DNA of 61,516 nt from SFLA01 sp045595165 (lineage in GTDB: Bacteria > Bacillota > Clostridia > Oscillospirales > CAG-382), in contig JAZNZY010000018.1 of the NCBI GenBank assembly GCA_045595165.1, positions 1 to 61,516 of the forward strand, in the 5' to 3' direction. How positions within the stretch are numbered: the stretch's first letter is position 1; each line of letters begins with the position of its first letter. Below the pieces are notes generated by a model that was not told the DNA's origin, searched no databases, and was given only the letters and a program-made list of their open reading frames with translations. Positions 1-9,094 of the stretch are shown here, piece by piece. A program made the translations under genes and the position numbers.

Positions 1-31
1 AAAACGTATAGTTTTGTACAACCAAACAGAG

Positions 32-60
32 AAAAGGACGAGAATATTTCTCGTCCTTTT
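32..60. terminator. Bidirectional intrinsic terminator hairpin
   Basis: A 12-bp perfect stem (32-43 with 49-60) with a 5-nt loop is flanked by an A-run and a T-run, so it can terminate from either side. It lies beyond the 3' end of thrS (minus strand) and could also end a plus-strand gene to the left of the window. Confidence 0.8.
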
Positions 61-79
61 GTTATCGGAGTGATTTTTT

Positions 80-119
80 TCGGGGTCCCCAAAAATGCGT
101 AAGCATTTTAGGGGTGAAA
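80..119 (+). repeat. GGGGTCCCC hairpin repeat, copy 1
   Basis: The unit starts CGGGGTCCCC, continues with a stem of about 12 bp (87-98 with 103-114, one mismatch) and ends GGGGTGA. It shares the same frame as the copies at 32041-32120. The text just before it (about 64-79, ending AGTGATTTTTTT) resembles the tail of another, truncated copy. It sits between the terminator at 32-60 and the thrS stop codon. Confidence 0.6.
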
Positions 120-1850
120 TTATACAATACGGCTTCTGTCCTTGATCTCGGTAGTAACTCTGTCGTAAAATTCCTGTGCGGTCATTACGCCGCCGGTTTC
201 GCCGGTACGGGTACGGAGAGAAACCGTGCCCTCTTCAACCTCGCGGTCGCCTACAACCAGCATATAAGGAACCTTCTGGAGCTGATGCTCGCGGATCTTG
301 TAGTTAACCTTTTCGTTGCGGTGGTCTGCTTTTACTCTTACGCCTGCGGCGGTAAGGTCTGCCACCAGTTTATCCGCATATTCAGCGGCTCTGTCGGTAA
401 TGGGAAGCACTGCTACCTGCAGAGGAGCCAGCCACAAGGGGAATGCACCTGCAAAATGCTCGGTAATAACGCCGATAAATCTTTCGATACTTCCAAATAC
501 GACTCTGTGTATCATAACGGGACGGTGCTTTTCGCCGTCTGCGCCGGTGTACTCAAGCTCAAATCTTTCGGGAAGCTGGAAGTCAAGCTGAATAGTACCG
601 CACTGCCAGGTTCTTCCGATACTGTCGCGGAGGTGGAAGTCCAGCTTGGGGCCGTAGAAAGCGCCGTCGCCTTCGTTAAGGATATAATCCTTGCCCATAT
701 CGGTAATAGCCGCTTTAAGAGTTTCTTCTGCGTGTTCCCACACAGCCTCATCACCCATATGATCCTCGGGCATAGTGGAAAGCTCTATTTGATATGTAAG
801 ACCGAAGAGGGAATATACCTCATCAAAAAGGCTTACAACGTTCTTTATCTCATCACGCATCTGCTCTTTTGTCATAAAGATATGAGCATCGTCCTGAGTA
901 AAGCATCTTACGCGGAACAATCCGTGAAGCGCACCGGAAAGCTCGTGTCTGTGTACCAGACCCAATTCGCCTGCACGCAGGGGCAGATCGCGGTAAGAGT
1001 GAGGCTCATTCATATAAACCAACATACCGCCGGGGCAGTTCATGGGCTTAATTGCGTAATCCTCTTCGTCAATCTTGGTGGTGTACATATTCTGCTTGTA
1101 GTGTCCCCAATGTCCGCTTCTTTCCCACAGACGGCGGTTAAGAATAACGGGAGTGGATATTTCTACGTAGCCGTATCTCTTATGTACCTCTCTCCAGTAA
1201 TCAATGAGGGTGTTCTTGAGTACCATACCGTTGGGAAGGAAGAAGGGGAAGCCGGGACCGTCATCCGTCATCATAAACAGACCAAGCTCTTTGCCCAGCT
1301 TTCTGTGGTCGCGCTTTTTTGCTTCCTCAAGCATATTCAGGTATTCGTCAAGCTCGTCCTTGGTTGCAAAAGCGGTGCCGTAGATACGCTGAAGCATCTT
1401 GTTGTTGGAATCGCCTCTCCAATATGCGCCGGTAACGGAAAGGAGCTTGAACGCCTTTACCTTTTTTGTATAGGCAACGTGGGGGCCCGCGCAAAGGTCG
1501 GTAAATTCGCCCTGCTTGTAGAAGGATATTTCTTCGCCCTCGTCAAGACCGTCGATCAGCTCAAGCTTGTAAGGCTCGTCTGCCATAAGCTTTTTAGCTT
1601 CGTCGCGGGGGAGAGTAAAGCGTTCTATACGAAGATTTTCTTTAATTATCTTCTTCATTTCAGCTTCGATACTGTCAAGATCCTCCGTGGTAAAGGTAGT
1701 GGCTGTATCGAAATCATAATAAAATCCTGTGTCGATAGCAGGTCCGATCGCCAGACGGGCATCGGGATAAAGTCTTTTTACTGCCTGCGCCAGAATATGA
1801 GACGCCGAGTGTCTCAGCGTTCTGAGTTCGTTGAGTTCTGTTTGATCCAT
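120..1850 (-). CDS. thrS: Threonine--tRNA ligase (TGS-less form)
   Basis: Charges tRNA-Thr with threonine in the cytoplasm. The protein (576 aa) begins directly with the second additional (editing) domain, with the HxxxH of RHSASHILAQ near the N-terminus, then the class II catalytic core (motif 2 around HRHELSGALHGLFRVR, with the zinc-binding Cys of MNCPGG) and the C-terminal anticodon domain. The usual N-terminal TGS domain of about 60 residues is absent, as in a number of clostridial ThrRS. I chose the ATG at 1850 because a GGAGG (1859-1863) stands 8 nt upstream; an in-frame ATG at 1865 overlaps that ribosome binding site and would leave none. Last gene of the long minus-strand operon. No T-box leader is present; it follows the kinase gene by 44 nt. 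Confidence 0.95.
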   Translation of the reverse strand: MDQTELNELRTLRHSASHILAQAVKRLYPDARLAIGPAIDTGFYYDFDTATTFTTEDLDSIEAEMKKIIKENLRIERFTLPRDEAKKLMADEPYKLELIDGLDEGEEISFYKQGEFTDLCAGPHVAYTKKVKAFKLLSVTGAYWRGDSNNKMLQRIYGTAFATKDELDEYLNMLEEAKKRDHRKLGKELGLFMMTDDGPGFPFFLPNGMVLKNTLIDYWREVHKRYGYVEISTPVILNRRLWERSGHWGHYKQNMYTTKIDEEDYAIKPMNCPGGMLVYMNEPHSYRDLPLRAGELGLVHRHELSGALHGLFRVRCFTQDDAHIFMTKEQMRDEIKNVVSLFDEVYSLFGLTYQIELSTMPEDHMGDEAVWEHAEETLKAAITDMGKDYILNEGDGAFYGPKLDFHLRDSIGRTWQCGTIQLDFQLPERFELEYTGADGEKHRPVMIHRVVFGSIERFIGVITEHFAGAFPLWLAPLQVAVLPITDRAAEYADKLVADLTAAGVRVKADHRNEKVNYKIREHQLQKVPYMLVVGDREVEEGTVSLRTRTGETGGVMTAQEFYDRVTTEIKDRSRIV

Positions 1851-1894
1851 AGCATTTGCCTCCATAGATTATTACTGTAAATGATACACTATTT

Positions 1895-2773
1895 TTATTC
1901 TGCTGTCAATATCTCTTTTGCTTTTGCCACGGCTCCGTATACGGGTTCTGCCGTAATGGGGGAGATGGAAATATCATAGGCGAGATATTTTTTTATTATA
2001 TCAATAGCGGTTTTCTGTGTTCCGATTCCGCCTGCCATACATACGGGTATATTACCTCCGTACACGTCGCATGCGCGGTTTATCAGACCGCCGATATATT
2101 CAAGTTGATTTTCAAGTATCCAGGCGGCGTAAATGTCGCCTTTTTCGTATGCTTCGAACACAAGGGGAGTAAACGAAGCGATATACTTTTTGTCAGCGGC
2201 GATAAGCGTTGTCAGCTTTTCCAAGGGATCGCCGCATATTTTTTCGGTAACCAAAGCGTATAATTCGCCCTTTTCATCTCTTCCGTCAACACACTTCAGA
2301 GCGTGGGCAATGGCGGCTTTGCCGATCTCGTATCCGTTTCCGGCGCAGTCGAACTTGCCGTATCCGCCGATACGGATAATCTCTTTTCCCGTTTTCATAA
2401 AGCAGGAGCTTCCCGTTCCGCATATGACGATCGCACCGTCGCTGTGGGGAAACGCGGAATATATCACATTTATACCGTCGTGCAGAGCTTCCGACTTTGC
2501 CTTTGGAAATGTTTCCTTTAACCAGGCGTTTGCCTTTTGGCTGTAGTCGGCGGCGGTTATGCCTGCAACGCCGCAAAAAATGGCGGCGATGTCATCAATA
2601 TTCGCATTTAGAGCCTGAACGGCGGAAAATATGTTTTCTATTGAATTTTCAAAGCCGATATCATTGGGATTAGAGCCCTTCCCGTATTCAACACGAAGGA
2701 CGTTACCGTTGATATCGGCGAGGGCGGCGGCGGTTTTAGTTCCTCCGCCGTCCACACCGATAATGTATTTCAT
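1895..2773 (-). CDS. BadF/BadG-type ATPase, probable N-acetylglucosamine kinase
   Basis: An ASKHA-fold sugar kinase of 292 aa. The phosphate-1 loop is visible at the N-terminus (GVDGGGTKT), the phosphate-2 loop in the middle (VICGTGSSC, with GGYGKF after it) and the adenosine loop near the C-terminus (VCMAGGIG). This set matches the BadF/BadG/BcrA/BcrD family branch that includes eukaryotic-type GlcNAc kinases. The likely reaction is ATP-dependent phosphorylation of an amino sugar, which would feed NagA (18558) and Pgi (33435) elsewhere in the window; the substrate is inferred, not shown. It lies 6 nt downstream of mscL in the same operon. Confidence 0.8.
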   Translation of the reverse strand: MKYIIGVDGGGTKTAAALADINGNVLRVEYGKGSNPNDIGFENSIENIFSAVQALNANIDDIAAIFCGVAGITAADYSQKANAWLKETFPKAKSEALHDGINVIYSAFPHSDGAIVICGTGSSCFMKTGKEIIRIGGYGKFDCAGNGYEIGKAAIAHALKCVDGRDEKGELYALVTEKICGDPLEKLTTLIAADKKYIASFTPLVFEAYEKGDIYAAWILENQLEYIGGLINRACDVYGGNIPVCMAGGIGTQKTAIDIIKKYLAYDISISPITAEPVYGAVAKAKEILTAE

Positions 2774-2779
2774 AATTCT

Positions 2780-3292
2780 TTAGCCTTTAATGCCTTTTAC
2801 GAAATCACGGATATCCTCAAGAGCCTTAAGTGTCTTTTCTTCAACAGTAGGTTCGGGAGGAATAGCAGCCTTTGCTGCTTCTTCTGCAGCCTTTGCAGCT
2901 GCTTCTTCAGCCTTCTTCTTTGCTTCCATCTTGTTACGAACGGACATAGCCACCTTAACAACGATAAACATAGCGAAAGCAATAATAAGGAAATCGATTA
3001 TGTACTGAATAAACTGACCGTACTTAACCGCTACCTCTGCAACTGCGGGGGTAACAACAACGCCTTCCTCGTTAACGACCTCTGCGACTGCCTCTACCAG
3101 TACCCATTTAAGATCGGTAAAGTTAACGTCGCCGAGAAGGAAGCCGATGCAAGGCATAATAATGTCTGCAACCAAAGAAGAAACGATAGCCTTGAAGGCA
3201 GTACCGACGACTACGCCGACTGCCATATCAAGAATATTGCCCTGTGAAATAAACTTTTTAAAATCGTTTGCGAAATCTTTTACTTTTCCCAT
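2780..3292 (-). CDS. mscL: Large-conductance mechanosensitive channel MscL
   Basis: Osmotic safety-valve channel, a homopentamer in the cytoplasmic membrane. The N-terminal amphipathic helix and TM1 follow the family pattern (KKFISQGNILDMAVGVVVGTAF, in part), with TM2 at about residues 93-112. At 170 aa it is longer than the usual 130-150. The periplasmic loop carries extra residues (VNEEGVVVTPAVAEVAV region) and the C-terminal tail has an Ala/Lys/Glu-rich helix before a DIRDFVKGIKG end, which may act as the cytoplasmic bundle. Starts 2 nt after the DUF1858 gene. Confidence 0.95.
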   Translation of the reverse strand: MGKVKDFANDFKKFISQGNILDMAVGVVVGTAFKAIVSSLVADIIMPCIGFLLGDVNFTDLKWVLVEAVAEVVNEEGVVVTPAVAEVAVKYGQFIQYIIDFLIIAFAMFIVVKVAMSVRNKMEAKKKAEEAAAKAAEEAAKAAIPPEPTVEEKTLKALEDIRDFVKGIKG

Positions 3293-3294
3293 TT

Positions 3295-3483
3295 TTAGTC
3301 TTCTCCGTTCAATTTCTTAAGAAGTGCTTCCAGATCTGCACCGTGAACTGCGCAAGCCTGCTCGATGGTTTCGCCTCTGGAATGAGGGCATCCCAGACAA
3401 TGCATACCGATCTCAAAGAAATACTTTGCCTTTTCGGGAGCCTTATCAAGAACGTCACCGATAATGGAATCCTTTGTAATCAT
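3295..3483 (-). CDS. Small DUF1858 domain protein with CxxC
   Basis: A 62-aa protein matching the DUF1858 / TIGR03980 type (MITKDSIIGDVL start, CLGC at residues 29-32 and a conserved hydrophobic core). Members often carry one redox CxxC pair and occur near prismane or metal-related proteins; the function is not established. It starts 1 nt after the degenerate P-type ATPase gene ends, so the two are translated from the same message and probably coupled. Confidence 0.85.
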   Translation of the reverse strand: MITKDSIIGDVLDKAPEKAKYFFEIGMHCLGCPHSRGETIEQACAVHGADLEALLKKLNGED

Positions 3484-3484
3484 T

Positions 3485-6196
3485 TCAATTTACCTCCTCA
3501 TCTTTCGCCAATTTGAATTTTGGTTTATTTTTATTTTTTGTTATTATTCCGTATAAAAGTTTTGCAATTTGGGATAAAGCATAATACCCCAAGGTTATTG
3601 CCGCAGTAATTCCGTACTGAACGGCATCGGGCGGTGCGTATCCGAACATATTCGCAAGGAAGGGAACGTACACCAGGCAGGCGAACATACCTGCGATCAC
3701 CAAAGCGGATATTATAAGCTTGCCGATCCCCAAAGGTGTCCTTGCAAAGATAGGCTTTCTGGATATGTTGGTTATAGCGTATGTTATAAGAAGCAAAGCA
3801 AAGCTCATAAATGCGCAGGTGTTACCGCACAGAGTGTATACCGCAGGGATAACCGCGCCTGCACCCAGAGCATATAAGACGGGGTATATAAAATCCTTGA
3901 AAGCGGGCTTCGTTTTATATTTTTTCATTTTCTCGGACAAAATATTCTTGTCCGTAGGAGCGAATGCCAAAGAAACCGCAATTATAAAGTTAAATATTAT
4001 ACCGCCGAACAGCAAATCCTGAAGTCTTAATGGGAGATCCATACCAAAGCCAATAGCGGCAAGGGTAGCGACCAGCGTAAGAATAAATCCTACAAAAAGA
4101 TATTCCGTTACTGCGTGTATTCGTGCAACAATAGCTTTTGCCGCGCTTATAGCATAGGTTATGATATGGAATCCGCCCTCCAGCATCACAATATCGCTTT
4201 CCTGCTTCAGCGTGTCGGGGGATTCGGTGTCGCTTACGAAGGTTACGTCCGCTTCCTGTATCAAAGGAAGATCGTCCATATTGCTTGCCGTTACAGCAAC
4301 GTAACGCTTGTTATCGTGGCGGTAGCGAAGGACCTCCCGCCATTGTTCATCGTCAATACCCACGTACAGCTTGTATAAGGGTTGGTTTGCAATATACAGA
4401 CCGGGATCGGTATTGCTTATATCCTCTGCGGAAATAGCTTGTCCCTCGTCGGTGATAATACCCGCCTCTTTTGCAAGAGAGAGGAAAGGGTAATACGCTT
4501 CGTTACTGCGCAATACCGTTTCAATGCCCGCCTTGCGGCATTTATATACTGCGGCGGCAGGATCGACTCGGAATGCAGATCCCAAGCCTATAAAGCCTGA
4601 GAGTATAAGACGGCTCTCTACGGAGTAATCCTGCAAAGAATCCGCATCGGTACGTCCCGTGGCAACGGCGATAACCGTTTCTGCTTTTTTACGCATGTTT
4701 TCCAATGCTTCGTTCATACGGCTTACCGCACCGTCGTTCATACGGTAGACCGCGCCGTTTTTACGGTATCCCACACAGCGGCTTATTATAGATTCGGGGT
4801 TTCCTCTTACTATTACAAACGTCTTTCCTTCGGAAAGCACCAACGTTCGTGTAACAACGTTATCGGAAGAAACCTCGGTGTCTATGCGGAAAAACTCGCC
4901 TTCAAGGTTGGAAATGTTGGCAAGCAGAAAATCACAGGCATCTGCAATCGCTATATCGGGCTTGCGGCCCGTATATCTGTGCTGACTGCGCTGACGTCCT
5001 TTTTCATCGGTATTTTTCTTAATATCCGAGCATACCAACGCATATTTAAGCAATCTTTTGTTGCTGTCACTTTCTTCCGCGTTTTGTATATCCGTTAACT
5101 TTCCGTCTGTATACAACTGAGTAACGAACATTTTTTTGGGAGGGAACGCTTGTCCGCGGGAGCACATAACCGTGTCTACGTTGCCCAGCTTGCCTATACT
5201 GTTTAAATTTCCCACAGCGGCGTTGTTTTCAAGCATTTTACGCACACCGTATCCAAGGGAAATAAACGTAAGAGCTTTACAGCTGTCATACATGGAAATA
5301 TATCCCAAGGTCAAGGATAAAATAAACATATCCGTAACGCTTCTGCCCGTGGCAACGCCGAGGACAAGCATTACAAAGCAAATTATTACGCAGGCAAAAG
5401 ACATTGCCTTTCCCACGTGGGAGGCGTATTTCAGCAATCCGGGAGTATAATCCTGGGATTGCTTTGTGTTTACCTTGCGGGTAAGAACGTTTTTGCCCGT
5501 TTCGCAAACGATAGCGGTTCCGCTTCCTCCCGTAATCACCGTGCCCGCATATACCATGTTCGTGTGGCAAAGCATATCGGGACGGTTATACTCTATGGCG
5601 GAGGATTTGTACACGGATTCGTTCTTGCCGTTTATCGCTCCTTCCAGAACCGAAAGATGGGCGCAGGATATAATACGCGCATCGGCAGGGACTATGTTTC
5701 CCGTTTCCAGCGTAATAATATCTCCCGGTACAAGACCGCGGCTATCAATAACAAATCTTCTGCCGTTTCGTGTAACCGTGGTGCGTATAGCGGAGTAGTT
5801 TCGTATTTTATCCAATGAATGAGAAGCGGAAGCCTCCAGCACGGCGTTGATAAACATTATTATTATCACCGTTACGCCCAAAACTAAAAGCTCGTGGCGG
5901 TCAGGCCGAAAGATGTATGTCAAAAACGCGACTGCGGCGAGAAAAATGCCCATCAGCCCCTGAAGCTGATTTTTAAAGCTGGTGGTAAATCCCGTCTTTA
6001 TCTCATCGTAAAGGGTGTTGGTTCCTTTTTCACGTCTTATCTTTTTTACTTCTTCATCGCTCAATCCGTCGCCGAGATTACTGCCCAGCTTTATGGCAAG
6101 CTCTTCTATATCCATGGATTCCGGCTCGAACCTGTCCTCCGCCTGCTTGCGGCTGTTGGAGGTTATTGTTCTTATCTTCTCGGAATAATCCGGCAT
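3485..6196 (-). CDS. Degenerate P-type (cation) ATPase, predicted catalytically dead
   Basis: A 903-aa membrane protein with the full P2-type layout: cation-ATPase N-terminal helix (residues about 43-75), TM1-2 (about 78-125), actuator domain with conserved VPGDI (156-160) and VPADARI (169-175), TM3-4 (about 262-305), P/N domains, and C-terminal TM helices. The catalytic motifs are lost. Where active pumps have CSDKTGT, this protein has CSRGQAF (345-351), so the phosphorylated Asp is Arg. The actuator TGES is replaced by NGKNES (189-194), the TM4 PEGL by YDSCKAL, TGDH in the P domain by LRSNEAY, and GDGVNDAPAL by ASNMDDLPLI. The fold is recognisable throughout and the frame is intact, so this is not a decaying pseudogene. 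Function unknown; a sensor, regulator or scaffold role would be inference. Confidence 0.85.
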   Translation of the reverse strand: MPDYSEKIRTITSNSRKQAEDRFEPESMDIEELAIKLGSNLGDGLSDEEVKKIRREKGTNTLYDEIKTGFTTSFKNQLQGLMGIFLAAVAFLTYIFRPDRHELLVLGVTVIIIMFINAVLEASASHSLDKIRNYSAIRTTVTRNGRRFVIDSRGLVPGDIITLETGNIVPADARIISCAHLSVLEGAINGKNESVYKSSAIEYNRPDMLCHTNMVYAGTVITGGSGTAIVCETGKNVLTRKVNTKQSQDYTPGLLKYASHVGKAMSFACVIICFVMLVLGVATGRSVTDMFILSLTLGYISMYDSCKALTFISLGYGVRKMLENNAAVGNLNSIGKLGNVDTVMCSRGQAFPPKKMFVTQLYTDGKLTDIQNAEESDSNKRLLKYALVCSDIKKNTDEKGRQRSQHRYTGRKPDIAIADACDFLLANISNLEGEFFRIDTEVSSDNVVTRTLVLSEGKTFVIVRGNPESIISRCVGYRKNGAVYRMNDGAVSRMNEALENMRKKAETVIAVATGRTDADSLQDYSVESRLILSGFIGLGSAFRVDPAAAVYKCRKAGIETVLRSNEAYYPFLSLAKEAGIITDEGQAISAEDISNTDPGLYIANQPLYKLYVGIDDEQWREVLRYRHDNKRYVAVTASNMDDLPLIQEADVTFVSDTESPDTLKQESDIVMLEGGFHIITYAISAAKAIVARIHAVTEYLFVGFILTLVATLAAIGFGMDLPLRLQDLLFGGIIFNFIIAVSLAFAPTDKNILSEKMKKYKTKPAFKDFIYPVLYALGAGAVIPAVYTLCGNTCAFMSFALLLITYAITNISRKPIFARTPLGIGKLIISALVIAGMFACLVYVPFLANMFGYAPPDAVQYGITAAITLGYYALSQIAKLLYGIITKNKNKPKFKLAKDEEVN

Positions 6197-6234
6197 TTTT
6201 GCTGTTTTCTCCTTTCGGATAAACTTTTTATCGG

Positions 6235-8520
6235 TTAAAATGTGGCTATGGTTACACCGTTTTCATCAGCAGACAAAGCCACCGAGGTTATCTTCATCGA
6301 GGTATCCTCGATAATAGCGGTGGCAACCGCATCCTCGATATCCGTCTGTATAAGACGGCGCAAGTTGCGGGCACCGTATTTTTCCGAATATCCCTTGTCC
6401 ACCAATGCGTTTACAGCCGCATCGTCATAGGTGAGGGCGATATTCTTTTCCGCCAGAACCTTTTCCAGATCGGAAAGCATTATGCGGCAAATAGATCCAA
6501 AGTTTTCCTTTGAAAGTCTGTTGAATACCACGATCTCATCAACGCGGTTAATAAACTCGGGTCGAAGGAACTGCTCAAGCGCCTTCTTGACCTTTGCCTC
6601 ATCGGATGCCTTTGCAGTGGTTGTAAAGCCTGCGGAAGAGGAGATATCCGTGCTTCCCGCATTGGTGGTCATAACTATGACCGTGTTTTCAAAATTAACC
6701 GTTTTTCCGTGAGAATCGGTAATTCTGCCGTCATCAAGTATCTGCAAAAGTATATTCAATACGTCGGGATGCGCCTTTTCAATTTCGTCAAAGAGAATTA
6801 CGGAATAAGGTTTGCGGCGTATTTTTTCGGTAAGCTGTCCCGCATCGTCATAGCCCACGTAGCCGGGAGGAGAACCGATAATTCTGGAAACGGAATACTT
6901 TTCCATATATTCCGACATATCCAAACGTATAAGGGATTCGGGTGAATCGAACAAATAGCTTGCCAGCACCTTTACCAGCTCGGTCTTTCCTATTCCGGTA
7001 GGACCGGCGAATATAAAGGAAACGGGCTTCTTTTTATAGGAAATTCCCGCACGGGAGCGGCGAACTGCCTTGGCAACCTTTTCCACCGCCTCGTCCTGAC
7101 CTACAATACGTTCCTTGATGGAAGGTACAAGCTTTTGTATTTTTTCAAATTCGTTTTCACTTATGCTGGAAGCGGGGATTCCCGTCCATATCTCAATAAC
7201 CTTTGCAAGATCCTGTTCGGTTATGGTAAGAGTATCTCTTTGTGCGGAAAGACGGTCAAACAGCTCATTTTTTTGCAAAAGAACGGTGCGGTTTTCTGCG
7301 ATTGCGGCAAAATCCTCGTCTGTCTTTTCGCTCTTTGCTTCCAATGCCGTCTGCTTTTCGTTAAGCGCCTTTATTTCGTCTGCCAACGCATTTATGCTGT
7401 TGACTACGTCGGAATTCATAGAAAGATTTGCGCAGGCCTCGTCCATAAGGTCGATCGCTTTATCGGGCAGGTATCTGTCGGTAATATATCTTTCGGAAAG
7501 TACTACCATTCTGCGGCACATATCGTCGGATATGTGTATACCGTGATATTTTTCGTAATTATCCTTTATGCCCTGAAGTATCTTTATGCTGTCCTCAATA
7601 GAGGGTTCGTTTATCATAACGGGCTGGAATCTGCGCTCCAACGCCGCATCCTTTTCAATGTACTTTCTGTACTCGGTAAGCGTGGTTGCGCCGATGAGCT
7701 GTATCTCGCCTCTGGAAAGGGCGGGCTTGAGAATATTTGCGGCGTTCATACCGCCCTCCGCATCGCCGGCGCCCACAATAGAGTGGACCTCGTCGATAAC
7801 CAGAATAATATTTCCGTTTTGCTTTACTTCGTCAATAAGCCCCTTCATACGGCTCTCGAACTGGCCCCTGAACTGCGTGCCCGCTACCATAGCCGTCATA
7901 TCCACCAGCATTACTTCCTTGTCCTTGAGCTTGTAAGGAACGTTTCCGGCAACTATTCTGGAGGCAAGCGCTTCCGCAACCGCGGTCTTACCTACACCGG
8001 GCTCACCAATCAGACAGGGATTGTTCTTTTGACGGCGGCAAAGTATCTGCATTACACGCTCCAATTCTTCACCTCTGCCGATCACCTTGTCAAGCTTTCC
8101 TTCTCTTGCTCTGCCCGTAAGGTCGATACAGTATTGGTCAAGAAACTTTCTGTTTTTTGCCTTTTTTCCGTCGCCTTTATTTTCTTTGCTTTGCTGTTTG
8201 TCTTTTCTCAGGTTGTCGGGAAGATTAAGACCGTCCTGAGAGGGGAATAGGGGGCCGAGATTAAGGGAAGGTGCTCTGCCTTCGTTTTCTTCGCCGTTAT
8301 CGCCTTCGGTGGGAACCAGACCGGATATCTCGTCGGACATAGCGTCGAATTCCTCAGGGGTTATTCCCATACGCTCAAGTATATCGTCAACGGGCTTTAA
8401 TCCCATTTCTCTTGCACATTTAAGACACAGTCCCTCGTTGACCGTGTTTCCGTTTTCGATACGCTGCATATATATAACAGCCACACGCTTTTTACAGCGT
8501 GAACATAATTTTAAAACCAT
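6235..8520 (-). CDS. ClpE/ClpC-like AAA+ unfoldase with N-terminal zinc finger
   Basis: ATP-driven unfoldase that presumably feeds ClpP. The N-terminus has a CxxC...CxxC zinc finger (C6, C9, C32, C35) instead of the double Clp N-repeat, followed by a low-complexity linker (about 65-125). AAA1 has Walker A GEPGVGKT (172-179) and Walker B LVIDEVHS; AAA2 has GPTGIGKT and ILFDEIEKAHPDV. The middle domain is short (about residues 380-430), as in ClpE/ClpC. In AAA2 the ClpP-docking loop position reads SAGFTT, a weak match to the usual [LIV]GF. 761 aa. It lies 3 nt after pgsA and upstream of the degenerate P-type ATPase gene. Confidence 0.88.
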   Translation of the reverse strand: MVLKLCSRCKKRVAVIYMQRIENGNTVNEGLCLKCAREMGLKPVDDILERMGITPEEFDAMSDEISGLVPTEGDNGEENEGRAPSLNLGPLFPSQDGLNLPDNLRKDKQQSKENKGDGKKAKNRKFLDQYCIDLTGRAREGKLDKVIGRGEELERVMQILCRRQKNNPCLIGEPGVGKTAVAEALASRIVAGNVPYKLKDKEVMLVDMTAMVAGTQFRGQFESRMKGLIDEVKQNGNIILVIDEVHSIVGAGDAEGGMNAANILKPALSRGEIQLIGATTLTEYRKYIEKDAALERRFQPVMINEPSIEDSIKILQGIKDNYEKYHGIHISDDMCRRMVVLSERYITDRYLPDKAIDLMDEACANLSMNSDVVNSINALADEIKALNEKQTALEAKSEKTDEDFAAIAENRTVLLQKNELFDRLSAQRDTLTITEQDLAKVIEIWTGIPASSISENEFEKIQKLVPSIKERIVGQDEAVEKVAKAVRRSRAGISYKKKPVSFIFAGPTGIGKTELVKVLASYLFDSPESLIRLDMSEYMEKYSVSRIIGSPPGYVGYDDAGQLTEKIRRKPYSVILFDEIEKAHPDVLNILLQILDDGRITDSHGKTVNFENTVIVMTTNAGSTDISSSAGFTTTAKASDEAKVKKALEQFLRPEFINRVDEIVVFNRLSKENFGSICRIMLSDLEKVLAEKNIALTYDDAAVNALVDKGYSEKYGARNLRRLIQTDIEDAVATAIIEDTSMKITSVALSADENGVTIATF

Positions 8521-8523
8521 GGT

Positions 8524-9072
8524 TTACTCCTTGTTTGTTTTTCCGACTTTTCGGAATATGGTAAAATAATACATTAACAGCGCAAAAATAAGCACGCTTG
8601 CCAACAAAACGGTAAGAAGGATACTCAGCACCGGATTGTCGGGATATAAAATAAATATTATCGTAATTGCGGCAAAGACCACCGTTGCCATTTTTCCGAA
8701 CCAGCTTGAAGGTGTAACCTTGCTTATCTTTTTTGCAAGCACAAGGGCGCCCGTAACCATAGTAAGCTCTTTTGCGAAAAAGATCACGGCTATCCAGATA
8801 TATATGTCGTTCTCTATTGCCAGACAAACCATAGCGGCGGCTTGCATAAGCTTATCCGCCATAGGATCGAGTATTTTACCCGTTTCGGTTATCCAACCGT
8901 ATTTTCTGGCAAGAAAACCGTCTATTACGTCTGTTATCTCCGCAGAGAGAAAAACGGCGACACACCACCATTTCGGGGCTTTTTCCGTAAAGAATACCCA
9001 TACAAACAGCGGTATCATCAATAATCTTAAAACAGAAAGAATATTAGGAATATTCTTTTTTTCAAAACGCAT
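8524..9072 (-). CDS. pgsA: CDP-diacylglycerol--glycerol-3-phosphate 3-phosphatidyltransferase
   Basis: Makes phosphatidylglycerol phosphate from CDP-diacylglycerol and glycerol-3-phosphate in the inner membrane. The CDP-alcohol phosphotransferase signature is complete: DVIDGFLAR, eight residues, then G-x3-D-x3-D (GKILDPMAD). 182 aa with about six hydrophobic helices, the normal size. It sits 22 nt downstream of the CvpA-like gene and 3 nt upstream of the Clp gene. Confidence 0.93.
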   Translation of the reverse strand: MRFEKKNIPNILSVLRLLMIPLFVWVFFTEKAPKWWCVAVFLSAEITDVIDGFLARKYGWITETGKILDPMADKLMQAAAMVCLAIENDIYIWIAVIFFAKELTMVTGALVLAKKISKVTPSSWFGKMATVVFAAITIIFILYPDNPVLSILLTVLLASVLIFALLMYYFTIFRKVGKTNKE

Positions 9073-9094
9073 TTTTTCACTTCCTTAACGTACG

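Noticed and set aside
114..1880. 588-codon plus-strand frame opposite thrS
   Set aside because: Antisense shadow of a conserved synthetase; Cys/Val-rich translation with no domain.
1851..1894. Possible T-box leader before thrS
   Set aside because: Only 44 nt separate it from the upstream gene; there is no specifier loop or antiterminator.
3485..6196. Pseudogene interpretation of the first degenerate ATPase
   Set aside because: The frame is intact over 903 codons with coupled translation at both ends, and structural motifs are kept; only catalytic motifs are changed.
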